Virus record (IMG/VR): IMGVR_UViG_3300047409_000163
Location: 1 to 21,189 of that record
Direction: 5' to 3' (one strand)
DNA length: 21,189 bases
Source: a virus
Under the pieces are notes generated by a model. That model ran no database searches, was not told where the DNA came from, and saw only the letters and a program-made list of their open reading frames with translations. The position numbers and the translations under genes were made by a program. Below are positions 1-6,772 of the stretch, piece after piece. Each line of letters opens with the position of its first letter. Position 1 is the stretch's first letter.

Positions 1-197
1 CTTTTACAACTACCGCAGATCTTGGCCTTCGGATCTTTCTCGGCCGTTTGAAGCCTCTTGCGATCGTAGTTGTTTTCGACGTCTCGACGACCACCGCCAT
101 GCCCACAGTAAGTGTTGCCATCCTCGTCGAAGAGATGAATCGTCTTCGTGTTGCGGTGTTGAAGAACCATCATGGTAGCTTTTAGCTTGCGCGCCAT
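1..197 (-). CDS. Small zinc-ribbon-like protein, 3' end outside window (partial)
   Basis: This gene starts at ATG 197 and runs off the left edge, leaving 65 residues visible. I do not recognise the family. The N-terminus is basic (MARKLKAT). It is followed by a strand-rich stretch, then Cys31-Gly-His33 and a CxxC pair at Cys61/Cys64, which together could bind zinc. An AAAGGG ribosome site lies 5 to 10 bases before the ATG, inside the end of the preceding gene, whose TGA at 199-201 almost touches this start. That spacing suggests translational coupling in one operon. The zinc-binding reading is an inference from Cys/His spacing only, and the missing C-terminus could change it. Confidence 0.7.
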   Translation of the reverse strand, partial: MARKLKATMMVLQHRNTKTIHLFDEDGNTYCGHGGGRRDVENNYDRKRLQTAEKDPKAKICGSCK

Positions 198-198
198 A

Positions 199-384
199 TC
201 AGCCCTTTCTAACTTCGAACATACGAGTATGAGTGGCCCCATGCGTCTCTACAGTCCACCCATCATTGACAAGTTTCTCGATCTCTCGAAACATGGACTC
301 TTCGTTGACGTGCTTCTTCGACTCTCCGTCGTCTCTGCGCCATTGTCCTAATAGCTGTTTCTTGAACCAGATTACTTGTTCCAT
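199..384 (-). CDS. Hypothetical 61-aa protein
   Basis: This is a 61-residue protein of unknown family. I place the start at ATG 384, where GAGGTGAT lies just upstream as a strong ribosome site. A longer open frame to position 456 crosses the GC-rich palindromic intergenic stretch and has no ribosome site, so I reject it. The N-terminus (MEQVIWFKKQLLGQW) is an aromatic amphipathic segment. The middle is charged, and the C-terminal half (REIEKLVNDGWTVETHG) resembles the short alpha-beta proteins common in phage accessory regions, with a motif like 'leklindGWev'. No catalytic residues are evident. It sits directly upstream of the partial zinc-ribbon-like gene and is probably cotranscribed with it. 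Confidence 0.7.
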   Translation of the reverse strand: MEQVIWFKKQLLGQWRRDDGESKKHVNEESMFREIEKLVNDGWTVETHGATHTRMFEVRKG

Positions 385-540
385 AATCACCTCACAAAGT
401 AGGCGGGGGCCCCTGACGTCAGAGGTGGTGGCCAACCGCGCCAGGATTACCCCCACCCATCTTGGAAACTAGGAGAGCGTCTTAACCGGCATAGGAGGGA
501 AGACACTGCTTTTTCGTCTGAAGAATCCCAGTTCCAAGCT
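385..540. other. GC-rich intergenic stretch with adjacent palindromes
   Basis: I see no convincing gene here. The stretch carries two abutting perfect palindromes, GGGGCCCC (406-413) and CTGACGTCAG (413-422), shortly upstream of the ribosome site of the 61-aa gene that starts at 384. They could be an operator or the stem of a leader RNA. The rest holds only very short open frames without ribosome sites. No promoter of the class seen at 9.8-13.0 kb is present. Confidence 0.4.
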
Positions 541-621
541 TTAACGACTTCCTTTTCGCCTCATCGCGATGATGATTGCGATTATCAAGAGGCCGATGAT
601 TATGCCCCAGAACCAGTTCAT
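541..621 (-). CDS. 26-aa single-pass membrane peptide
   Basis: A tiny gene of 27 codons including TAA encodes MNWFWGIIIG, then a run of Leu/Ile/Ala, then MRRKGSR. It has an aromatic N-terminus, one hydrophobic segment of about 17 residues and a positively charged C-terminus. By the positive-inside rule the C-terminus should face the cytoplasm. Its ATG overlaps the TGA of the preceding gene (ATGA at 618-621), a classic translational-coupling arrangement, and a GGGTGG element lies just upstream. I do not recognise a family. Roles such as a small holin or a regulator of a membrane complex are possible, but the sequence alone does not support either. Confidence is limited by size, but overlap, composition and charge pattern all favour a real gene. 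Confidence 0.6.
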   Translation of the reverse strand: MNWFWGIIIGLLIIAIIIAMRRKGSR

Positions 622-878
622 TTCTGCACCACCCTTCTACTACTGACGGGCTCGAGAAATGCTGGCACATCGAGTTTACCCTCTGCTGATCGTCCGAAGT
701 AATTGTGTAGAACAATGCCTTGACAATCGGTGCAGAGATCAGCTTCGAATCTTTCTGCTCCTTCGGGGAAACGCTTGTCTTCTGTGATTATGAACGTTAC
801 TCGATAGATCTTGCGATGATCTTTTGAAACGTCCTTACTCTCGGTAACTCCACATCCGTCGCAGTGCATCTTTTCCAT
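618..878 (-). CDS. Zinc-ribbon-like protein, 86 aa
   Basis: This is an 86-residue soluble protein with CxxC pairs at Cys6/Cys9 and Cys49/Cys52, the arrangement of a two-knuckle zinc ribbon. Between them is a strand-rich segment (KIYRVTFIITEDKRF) typical of a small beta fold. The second knuckle (FEADLCTDCQG) is followed by a short helix. The start at ATG 878 is supported by TAGGAG seven bases upstream. The gene follows the 68-aa gene by 8 bases, and its stop overlaps the start of the 26-aa membrane peptide. Similar short zinc-ribbon proteins occur widely in phages without an assigned role. Nucleic-acid or protein binding is possible but inferred from the fold alone. Confidence 0.8.
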   Translation of the reverse strand: MEKMHCDGCGVTESKDVSKDHRKIYRVTFIITEDKRFPEGAERFEADLCTDCQGIVLHNYFGRSAEGKLDVPAFLEPVSSRRVVQK

Positions 879-886
879 AGTGTCTC

Positions 887-1093
887 CTAGAGAGCGCCTA
901 CGGCTTCGGCAAGACCGGTGAAGTGGTGTTTCAGTTCGTTCTTACCGGTTGCGATATCCGCGGCTTCGGCTTTGAGTTTATGGAGAACGTTGATGTCCTC
1001 CGCACTAATCTCCGCTTCTCGACCTTTTTCGATGAAGAAGTCGCACATGCGCTCTACCTTTTCGGCGAACTTTTGCAACTCTTCGTTGGTCAT
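887..1093 (-). CDS. Hypothetical helical protein, 68 aa
   Basis: This 68-residue protein is predominantly alpha-helical and charged, and is predicted cytoplasmic, with no membrane segment. The N-terminal two thirds (EELQKFAEKVERMCDFFIEKG, then AEDINVLHKLKAEAADIA) read as two amphipathic helices. Its ATG at 1093 directly abuts the TAG of the Rpf-like gene (stop 1094-1096), with a GGGAG ribosome site inside that gene. I do not recognise the family and see no catalytic motif. A helical hairpin of this sort may be a small adaptor or dimerising protein, but that is a guess from composition. Confidence 0.7.
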   Translation of the reverse strand: MTNEELQKFAEKVERMCDFFIEKGREAEISAEDINVLHKLKAEAADIATGKNELKHHFTGLAEAVGAL

Positions 1094-1414
1094 CTATGCA
1101 CTCCCACATACGGGCCAAGGTTGGTAGCCACGTTTCTGAATAAGTAAAACGGCTCGGTATTTTTGTTCGCGCTTGGTGTTATTGTGCGGAAGCTTTTTTC
1201 CGCCTACCGACTTCCATGTTGATTTGTCAAACTGCAGACCGCCGTAAAATCCATTACCATTATTAAGAAACCATCGCGCATGCCCTTTGAAGTGTGTCTC
1301 ACAATATGCCATTCGTTCTAACTTGGCATTGTAAGGGCGAATTACAGCAATGCGCGGATCATGATTGTTTGATAGTGGCAGAAATATAACGAGCGCTGTC
1401 AGTATTGAGATCAT
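1094..1414 (-). CDS. Membrane-anchored Rpf-like transglycosylase/lysozyme
   Basis: This 106-residue protein has an N-terminal hydrophobic signal or anchor (about residues 1-15). The rest matches the resuscitation-promoting-factor (transglycosylase-like) domain of Actinobacteria, from about residue 34 to 104. The landmarks are YCETH with candidate catalytic Glu39, NNGNGFYGGLQFDKSTW (residues 51-67), and a C-terminal GYQPWPVC. Cys38 and Cys103 probably form the family's disulfide. In known members the Glu protonates the glycosidic bond of peptidoglycan. The start at ATG 1414 has GGAGG five bases before it. The protein is almost nothing but domain, far smaller than a usual phage endolysin. It is encoded among replication-side genes rather than in an obvious lysis cassette. 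It could help cell-wall passage, lysis or release. The family call is firm and the role is inferred. Confidence 0.9.
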   Translation of the reverse strand: MISILTALVIFLPLSNNHDPRIAVIRPYNAKLERMAYCETHFKGHARWFLNNGNGFYGGLQFDKSTWKSVGGKKLPHNNTKREQKYRAVLLIQKRGYQPWPVCGSA

Positions 1415-1542
1415 CGTCCTCCAATGTCGAGGGGAGGCCCTGAGCTGTCTGAGCTATGAGGTGTTCGAGACTCAGACACTCCCGTTGCGGCCACGGTCGC
1501 AGAGCCCGGGGAGGCTCCCACTCAGGCGCCTGGGGGTCGTGT
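1415..1542. other. GC-rich intergenic stretch with inverted repeat
   Basis: No gene with a credible start lies here. The segment is visibly richer in G+C than its flanks and contains a perfect 8-bp inverted repeat, TGTCTGAG (1446-1453) and CTCAGACA (1471-1478), with a 17-base loop. No T-tract follows, so it is not a standard terminator. On the minus strand one frame stays open across the whole stretch (see findings). Confidence 0.35.
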
Positions 1543-1854
1543 TCATTCGACCGGGTCGAAGTTCGCCTGAAATGCTTTGGTCGTGTACACCTTGTAGCCG
1601 CGCTCGGTGTAAAGAATCCAGTCTCCCACAAACGCCTTTGTCTGCCTGGGGTTCTTGGGATTATGAACTCGCACATGGATATACTGCTTGGTTGGCTGAA
1701 TATCTGCTGAGCGATCGACAGGGGATTCGTCGATGTTACCGACCTCTCCAAAGCACCACCTGGCGATATCCTCAAAGTTCTGCTCAGTAACCTGAACGGC
1801 ATCTACGAATAGCGGCTTGCGAACGTACTTTGTGGTAAGGCTGGTAGTTTCCAT
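1543..1854 (-). CDS. Conserved phage hypothetical protein, 103 aa
   Basis: This 103-residue soluble protein starts METTSLTTKYVRKPLFVDAV. It has the layout of a small alpha-beta phage protein I remember from many actinobacterial and Firmicutes phages: an N-terminal strand with KP.FVDAVQVT, an acidic helix (ENFEDIARWCFGEV), a strand pair (YIHVRVHNP), and a conserved 'QTKAFVGDWILYTERGYKVYTTKAF' segment. The 'GDWI' turn and the following YKVY strand are the most characteristic parts. No enzyme motif or metal site is obvious. The start at ATG 1854 has AAAGG seven bases upstream and lies 12 bases after the SSB-like gene, consistent with cotranscription. Function unknown. Confidence 0.8.
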   Translation of the reverse strand: METTSLTTKYVRKPLFVDAVQVTEQNFEDIARWCFGEVGNIDESPVDRSADIQPTKQYIHVRVHNPKNPRQTKAFVGDWILYTERGYKVYTTKAFQANFDPVE

Positions 1855-1865
1855 AGAGCCTTTCG

Positions 1866-2333
1866 TTATGCTTGGTCGAGTTCGTTATACTTCCTTTCCA
1901 GAGGATCTTCTTCGATTGTGACATAAATGCTCTGGAGATATGCCTTTACTCCACTTTTCTCGTTGACCATCCACTCATACGGGTTCACGATCAAGTCAAC
2001 GTTGATGATGTCAGCCCAATCAAGCATCTCGACGGAATTCTCATCGAGGTTCGTGCGACCACGGGAAGTGATTAGTACGATTCGTGGCGGACGGCCGCGG
2101 AAGTTCACTGAAACAGGCAAGTAGGCTTGTGGGGTTTCCTCTTCGTCTTCATCACGAGGCTTAAGCCATTTGACGTTCCAGTTGTCTTCGGCCATCATCT
2201 GGGCGGTCTTGTCATCTAGAAGAACTGCGAAGTTTCGATCGCCTTCGCGGTTGTACTGGCCCTCTTTACCTGAGAAGTTGCGGAAGATAATACGGACACC
2301 TTCCATCAATACAGTGTTGTCATTCTTAGGCAT
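1866..2333 (-). CDS. Predicted single-stranded DNA-binding (OB-fold-like) protein
   Basis: This 155-residue protein directly follows the replication polymerase and the 52-aa coiled-coil gene. It begins VLMEGVRIIFRNFSGKEGQYN and continues as alternating beta strands: NFAVLLDD, WNVKWLKPRDEDEEE, AYLPVSVNFRGRPPRIVLITSRG, VDLIVNPYEW and VKAYLQSIYVTIEED. The pattern of strands separated by charged and aromatic loops, an acidic C-terminus and the position beside the polymerase resemble phage SSB or DUF2815-type DNA-binding proteins. I infer that it coats single-stranded DNA during replication. The start at ATG 2333 lies inside the last codons of the upstream gene (8-base overlap), which suggests coupling. 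The fold assignment is moderate, and direct homology to named SSBs is not something I can confirm. Confidence 0.75.
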   Translation of the reverse strand: MPKNDNTVLMEGVRIIFRNFSGKEGQYNREGDRNFAVLLDDKTAQMMAEDNWNVKWLKPRDEDEEETPQAYLPVSVNFRGRPPRIVLITSRGRTNLDENSVEMLDWADIINVDLIVNPYEWMVNEKSGVKAYLQSIYVTIEEDPLERKYNELDQA

Positions 2334-2484
2334 TTGCTTCCTCAGGCTTGTCGGGCGGTTTTTCTCCCCGGAGAATTTTGTCGATTTCTTCGGCTAGTTC
2401 TGGACTCATAAAAGCAGCTAGCGTTTGAACTGCTTGCTCAAGCCGATCGACTCTCCGATCAATTTGGAGCTGAGGCTGTGCCAT
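2326..2484 (-). CDS. 52-aa coiled-coil protein between polymerase and SSB-like gene
   Basis: This short gene of 53 codons with stop starts at ATG 2484, inside the last nine codons of the polymerase. It ends TAA at 2326, overlapping the start of the SSB-like gene. An AAGGAG ribosome site lies eight bases before the ATG. The product begins MAQPQLQIDRRVDRLEQAVQ. It has heptad-like spacing of hydrophobic residues through about residue 25, then a helix (SPELAEEIDKILRG), and ends in a proline/acidic tail. I do not recognise a family. A small coiled-coil partner of the polymerase or the SSB-like protein would fit its position, but this is an inference. Overlap on both sides and the strong ribosome site are why I accept it. 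Confidence 0.75.
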   Translation of the reverse strand: MAQPQLQIDRRVDRLEQAVQTLAAFMSPELAEEIDKILRGEKPPDKPEEANA

Positions 2485-5400
2485 TCACAAACTCCTTATA
2501 GGAACCGAATTGTTCGATGGTTTTTACCGCTACGTCACTCAACTTCTCGAAATATGACATGTCGATTTTAAGGTCGGGAATTTCTTTTGCAATTTCGGCC
2601 TCGACCCATTGATGCCCTTTCGTGCCAGTTACCGCGTAATACTTTTCATCTTTGACGCGATAGAGGGTCCCCCCGCCTTCGAGTACAGGAACAAACCGGC
2701 CAGTCCTGCCGAGATGGCGCATCCTGCGATGATCCAGCTCTTCATCTTCCTCGTGCTCCTCTCTGTCTAGGTACATCGTCCCCTGGATGACGTTCTTGTT
2801 CTCACAGAAATCGTCGAAACCAAGTTCCTCACCAGAGAACAGAGTTTTGAATACATAGGGATGTTGAAACTGAGAGCCTACCGCGGTCCAGGTATTACCT
2901 TTGAGAGCAATATAAACGGCATCGTTGACGAGACAGAGTTTGTCGTACGTAATCTCATGCTCAAAGTCGTAGCCGTATTTCTTACCGTGCTCAATCACAA
3001 AGTCGATGACACCTTCTCCACCGCCGGAGGCGTAAGGGAGTTTTACCGAGTCGGTCTTGATGTGCACGACGGCATGGTGATTGTCCTTTAGATCGTTCTT
3101 CAAGTCGATCATGTACAAGGCACCACGCTTAGCGACAATGTTGTCTTTATTACGAGGATCGCGAAATGGATTAGGGAAGCTGGCTGAGGTCAAGCCATAA
3201 ACTATGTTGATCACGATCTTCAATGCATACGCTAATTTGTCGGCGCCATCTTCATTCTTTAGATAAGGCGCCAATTTGCCGTCCAACATCTTTCGAGCTA
3301 CTGCATAGTCGTGTCGCTTTATTGCTAATCTTGCTTCTTTGAGATCCGTGAATCTTTCGGTGTACTTTCCAAAAAGATTTAAGATCTCAATTGACGTTGG
3401 GTGCATCGATGCTATATCCAATAGAGCAACGCTAGAATAAATTCCAGGTTCCGCATAGACATAGCCGCCTTCTCCGGGATTCTCGTCACGGTATGAACTC
3501 TTACCAGCGTCAAATACATAACCAGGGAACTCCTGACTGAGATCGGTATACACAAAATATTGTTGGGGGTTCTTATCCTTCCCAAATATAATCTGTGCTG
3601 TATGGCGTTGTGTCGTGTCATTAACAGTCAATCCACTGAGTTCAGCCAAGATTTGACGCGCGACGAAGTCTTCCCAGCGATCTTCGAGCACAGCTTCGGT
3701 TGCTCGAACATCGTTGATACAGTATTCGACTACCCTTGGAATATCCTCCTCCGCTACGGGCTCGTCCAAGGGAAAATCCAACTCCATGTGATGAATGCCG
3801 AGATCTATCTCGAACTTCTTCAAGCCTTGCTTGATGGAGCTGAAGTCCCACACATCGGAATATGAAAGATTGTACGCTTGCGCGAACATAGCGTTGCGAT
3901 TGTTGTCTATAACAATCTTCCGTGCCAGATCATAAAGTTGCCCAACGCTATACCCAAGCAAAGCAGCGTAGAGTATATGATTATCAAAGCGCCGATTGTA
4001 AAACCCCACTAATTTAAGTTTGGTCAAAGCCTCAATTTCAGCCTGTGACGGATTGATCATCGGAGTGACGTGGTCGTCTCCTCTAAATTTCCAACAAACG
4101 ACAAACAAATTGGGATAGACCTCGATGTCAAATATGACCATTCGTTCGTCGTCTACATCGACAACAGCATCTGATTCAAGCTCCTCCTCGGATTTGAAAC
4201 GCATCGTCTGAACGGTTTTCAGACATGTGGCAGCTTGGTGCGTGCTGTTGTTGGCGAATGCTAGAATGCGTGGACGCAGATCTGTGACGTCATACTTAAG
4301 ATCGGATTCATGAGCCTCCTCGAGGATATGCGCAATGAAGTCGATCGATGGTTTGGTGCCAGGGTGAATCTCTTTCTTGAGATTCCGCTCTATTAGATCC
4401 CTAAGACCCTTTTCACTTGTAATCGTCTTAGCCTTAAGCATCTTCTCCTTCTTCTTAAGAGGGAGCCCACTATTGATCGTCGCAATTGGAACAGCGTTGC
4501 ACATCGTCAATTTGCGACGTAACGAAGCATCTCCCGTATACGCCTTGATTTCGATGCCCTCGGAGTATTCGGTTGCTAGCTGAGAAGGATCTCCTTCATA
4601 GTTGTAATGAAGATGTACTCCTTCACCAGATTTGCTGAGCTCGGCATACGTGGGTGGCCATTGGCTCGCGGCCTCGAGATTTCGTTCGAGCGCAGTAACG
4701 CCGTTGGTTTCCTTCAAGTCGAAGTCGATGACGATATGTTTTTCGGGTACCCTTACGTAGTGGAGTTCCTTTGTGTCAATAGCTGAAAGAGTCTTCTTAA
4801 CATTTTCCCACTTTCGTCCAGGAACTCCCTTTGAATTTGCGAGCTGCGCAGGCTGATTCGCAAACTCACGATCAAGGAGTGAATCAGTTTCGCCCATAAC
4901 CAGAGAAAATGCCGGTAGCTCTTCGCTACTCTCCTTAGGAAATTTAAACTTGTCAGCATTAAATCCAGAATAGAGACTTCGTAGTTGTTCTCCATCTACT
5001 TCACCTCGGTCTAGGAACTCATCGAAGTAGTTACGTAGCTCTTCACGAATTTTGTACTGAGGCAAAGGTCGCTCAATGCCACTTTCCAAACACCATTCTT
5101 TGTACAAACCATATGCCTGTTTCAAGGTCGTGTAATTTTGGGATTTGAACACGTCGTAATAGGCTTCGATAAAGTTGAAAAAGACGTCCGTTTGCAGCAT
5201 CATTTCCAACGGTCGATAGCCATTGTAGTAGTTCCGACCCATGCTCAAATATACGTTCAGGCAATGCTTTGCAATCGCGCCTAACTCGAAATCTATACGC
5301 TCGAGTAAGTGCGTGTAATGCCGAATAGGAATCCTAACACCCGTAGGATGAATATCGATCAATCTTCGGATAATTCCTGATTTGGCGTCCGTGATTTTAA

Positions 5401-6235
5401 CAGGCTGATTCGAGCCGATGAAAAGCAAAGCGTCGGCCCTAGAAGTGTAACTCGGCTTATACTTCTCGTTGATGACCATTTGTTCATGAGCAACGATTGA
5501 ATTCAGCCGAGTGTTATCTTCAAGTTTGGACAGATCACCATCGTGTTGAATAGCAACGAGAGGGTTGTGTTTGAAAGCTTCCGTAGAGAAATTAGTCTCC
5601 GAGCGTCCGAGCGCTTTTCCGTCGAACGCCGTCGTATAGCCGTCAAACAATTTATGCAGAATGTTCAAGATAGTGGACTTACCGGATCCAGCGGGGCCAT
5701 AGAAAACGAAGAATTTTTGAATTTTCTTCGAGTCTCCAGCCACGATGGATCCGATAGCCCATTCGATCTTTGCCCGCTCTTCTACTGAATACAACGTGCC
5801 AACGAGCTCGTCCCAAGCAGAAATATCGCCCTCTTCTATGGGGTAGTTCAAGTGCCTACTCGCATAGTCCCGTTTTGTTATTTCGGAATTCGAAAACAGA
5901 ACCTTGGAGTCAAGAGAGCGATTGTTGTCACTGATATAAGTCAAGAATTGTTTGAACTTCGCCCACGTGTTGCTCTGGAACGATCGCATGTACTTCACGA
6001 TATAGTTCATACCAGTTTCCTGACGTAGCCTATCGGCTTCAGCTTCCAGCTCTTCGTCTACTAGCCGCTGTACGTCGTACTCATCACGAGACCAAAGACC
6101 TTTTTCTGCGTCCCAGATTGCATAAAAGGTCCGTCCTTGAACCATCAGATCCTGAGAACGTCCGACGATGAAATCAGGGTACAATTCCATACGCTTATCT
6201 TTCGTTTCTCTAGACCGGATCTGATAGAAGTCCAT
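2459..6235 (-). CDS. Fused SF3 helicase, AEP primase, exonuclease and family B DNA polymerase
   Basis: This 1258-residue protein carries most activities of a replisome. Residues 150-300 form an SF3-type helicase: Walker A GPAGSGKS (180-187), a Walker B-like strand ending HD (231-232), sensor SN at 275-276 and an arginine pair at 290-291. Residues 490-600 resemble an archaeo-eukaryotic primase core: DFD at 504-506, SGEGVHLH at 536-543 and a third acidic residue near Glu562. Then comes a 3'-5' exonuclease: Exo I DIE (703-705), Exo II NRRFD (747-751) and Exo III YCIND (838-842). Polymerase motif A is DIASMHPTS (940-948). Motif B is K1006...N1010..YG1014. Motif C is KTDS (1060-1063), where family B normally has DTDS. 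The start at ATG 6235 has GGGAGGG just upstream. Its likely role is replicating the phage genome, with the SSB-like protein encoded next. The helicase preceding the primase reverses the usual order. Confidence 0.9.
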   Translation of the reverse strand: MDFYQIRSRETKDKRMELYPDFIVGRSQDLMVQGRTFYAIWDAEKGLWSRDEYDVQRLVDEELEAEADRLRQETGMNYIVKYMRSFQSNTWAKFKQFLTYISDNNRSLDSKVLFSNSEITKRDYASRHLNYPIEEGDISAWDELVGTLYSVEERAKIEWAIGSIVAGDSKKIQKFFVFYGPAGSGKSTILNILHKLFDGYTTAFDGKALGRSETNFSTEAFKHNPLVAIQHDGDLSKLEDNTRLNSIVAHEQMVINEKYKPSYTSRADALLFIGSNQPVKITDAKSGIIRRLIDIHPTGVRIPIRHYTHLLERIDFELGAIAKHCLNVYLSMGRNYYNGYRPLEMMLQTDVFFNFIEAYYDVFKSQNYTTLKQAYGLYKEWCLESGIERPLPQYKIREELRNYFDEFLDRGEVDGEQLRSLYSGFNADKFKFPKESSEELPAFSLVMGETDSLLDREFANQPAQLANSKGVPGRKWENVKKTLSAIDTKELHYVRVPEKHIVIDFDLKETNGVTALERNLEAASQWPPTYAELSKSGEGVHLHYNYEGDPSQLATEYSEGIEIKAYTGDASLRRKLTMCNAVPIATINSGLPLKKKEKMLKAKTITSEKGLRDLIERNLKKEIHPGTKPSIDFIAHILEEAHESDLKYDVTDLRPRILAFANNSTHQAATCLKTVQTMRFKSEEELESDAVVDVDDERMVIFDIEVYPNLFVVCWKFRGDDHVTPMINPSQAEIEALTKLKLVGFYNRRFDNHILYAALLGYSVGQLYDLARKIVIDNNRNAMFAQAYNLSYSDVWDFSSIKQGLKKFEIDLGIHHMELDFPLDEPVAEEDIPRVVEYCINDVRATEAVLEDRWEDFVARQILAELSGLTVNDTTQRHTAQIIFGKDKNPQQYFVYTDLSQEFPGYVFDAGKSSYRDENPGEGGYVYAEPGIYSSVALLDIASMHPTSIEILNLFGKYTERFTDLKEARLAIKRHDYAVARKMLDGKLAPYLKNEDGADKLAYALKIVINIVYGLTSASFPNPFRDPRNKDNIVAKRGALYMIDLKNDLKDNHHAVVHIKTDSVKLPYASGGGEGVIDFVIEHGKKYGYDFEHEITYDKLCLVNDAVYIALKGNTWTAVGSQFQHPYVFKTLFSGEELGFDDFCENKNVIQGTMYLDREEHEEDEELDHRRMRHLGRTGRFVPVLEGGGTLYRVKDEKYYAVTGTKGHQWVEAEIAKEIPDLKIDMSYFEKLSDVAVKTIEQFGSYKEFVNGTASAPN

Positions 6236-6250
6236 CGCCCTCCCTTCTCA

Positions 6251-6772
6251 TTAGGCGGCAAGCTCTATCGCATATGCTTGCATTTGATACCAGATCTCGA
6301 GCTGTCTTTGATCGACGTTAGGAAATCGAAGTGGAAAGAATCCTCCTTGCCCATCTGACTCATACGTCCTCCAGATGAAGCTTTCGAGAATTTCGTCCAC
6401 TCGTTGTGCTTTTGCACCATTCCAAGGGTCGGAGGCTTTAGTCAATCTGAGGTTTTTGAGAAGAACCCAAGCCCACTGTGGCGCAGTTCCTCCAGCAACC
6501 CACTCAGTTCTCCGACTAACTCCGATAAGCAACTCAAGAACAGATACCGGGCGTCTTACTGCCTTCCATCCACGGATGAACTCGGATCGAAGATCCATAG
6601 CATCCATGATGCGATTGTCATCACCCTGTACAACCCAAACGAACTCGGTCTCATGTAGTCGTTCGAACAGGTTGTAGTATGTGTTGCGATTCCCTGCGGG
6701 AATCTCTATCTGGGATGTCAACCACTCGAAATATTCAAGATCTCGTTTCGTCTTGATCTTCATCGAGAGCAC
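6251..6772 (-). CDS. Conserved Trp-rich phage protein of unknown function
   Basis: This soluble protein of about 173 residues starts at GTG 6772, or at ATG 6763 if the first three codons are excluded. Neither start has a strong ribosome site. The gene overlaps the end of the preceding one by about 30 bases, so coupling is likely. It is rich in Trp and Tyr and mostly helical. The landmark segments are KRDLEYFEWLTSQI, EFVWVVQGDDNR, VLELLIGVSRRTE, APQWAWVLLKNL, WRTYESDGQGGFFPL and a C-terminal DQRQLEIWYQMQAY. I recall this family from siphophages of Firmicutes and Actinobacteria, where it has no assigned function. The G-G-F/L-F-P-L turn and the final helix are the best conserved parts. It separates the membrane-protein block from the replication gene. 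Confidence 0.8.
   Translation of the reverse strand: MLSMKIKTKRDLEYFEWLTSQIEIPAGNRNTYYNLFERLHETEFVWVVQGDDNRIMDAMDLRSEFIRGWKAVRRPVSVLELLIGVSRRTEWVAGGTAPQWAWVLLKNLRLTKASDPWNGAKAQRVDEILESFIWRTYESDGQGGFFPLRFPNVDQRQLEIWYQMQAYAIELAA

Noticed and set aside
1440-1495. tRNA-like segment in the GC-rich gap
   Set aside because: GTTCGAG resembles a T-loop, but no acceptor stem or anticodon arm can be drawn around it.
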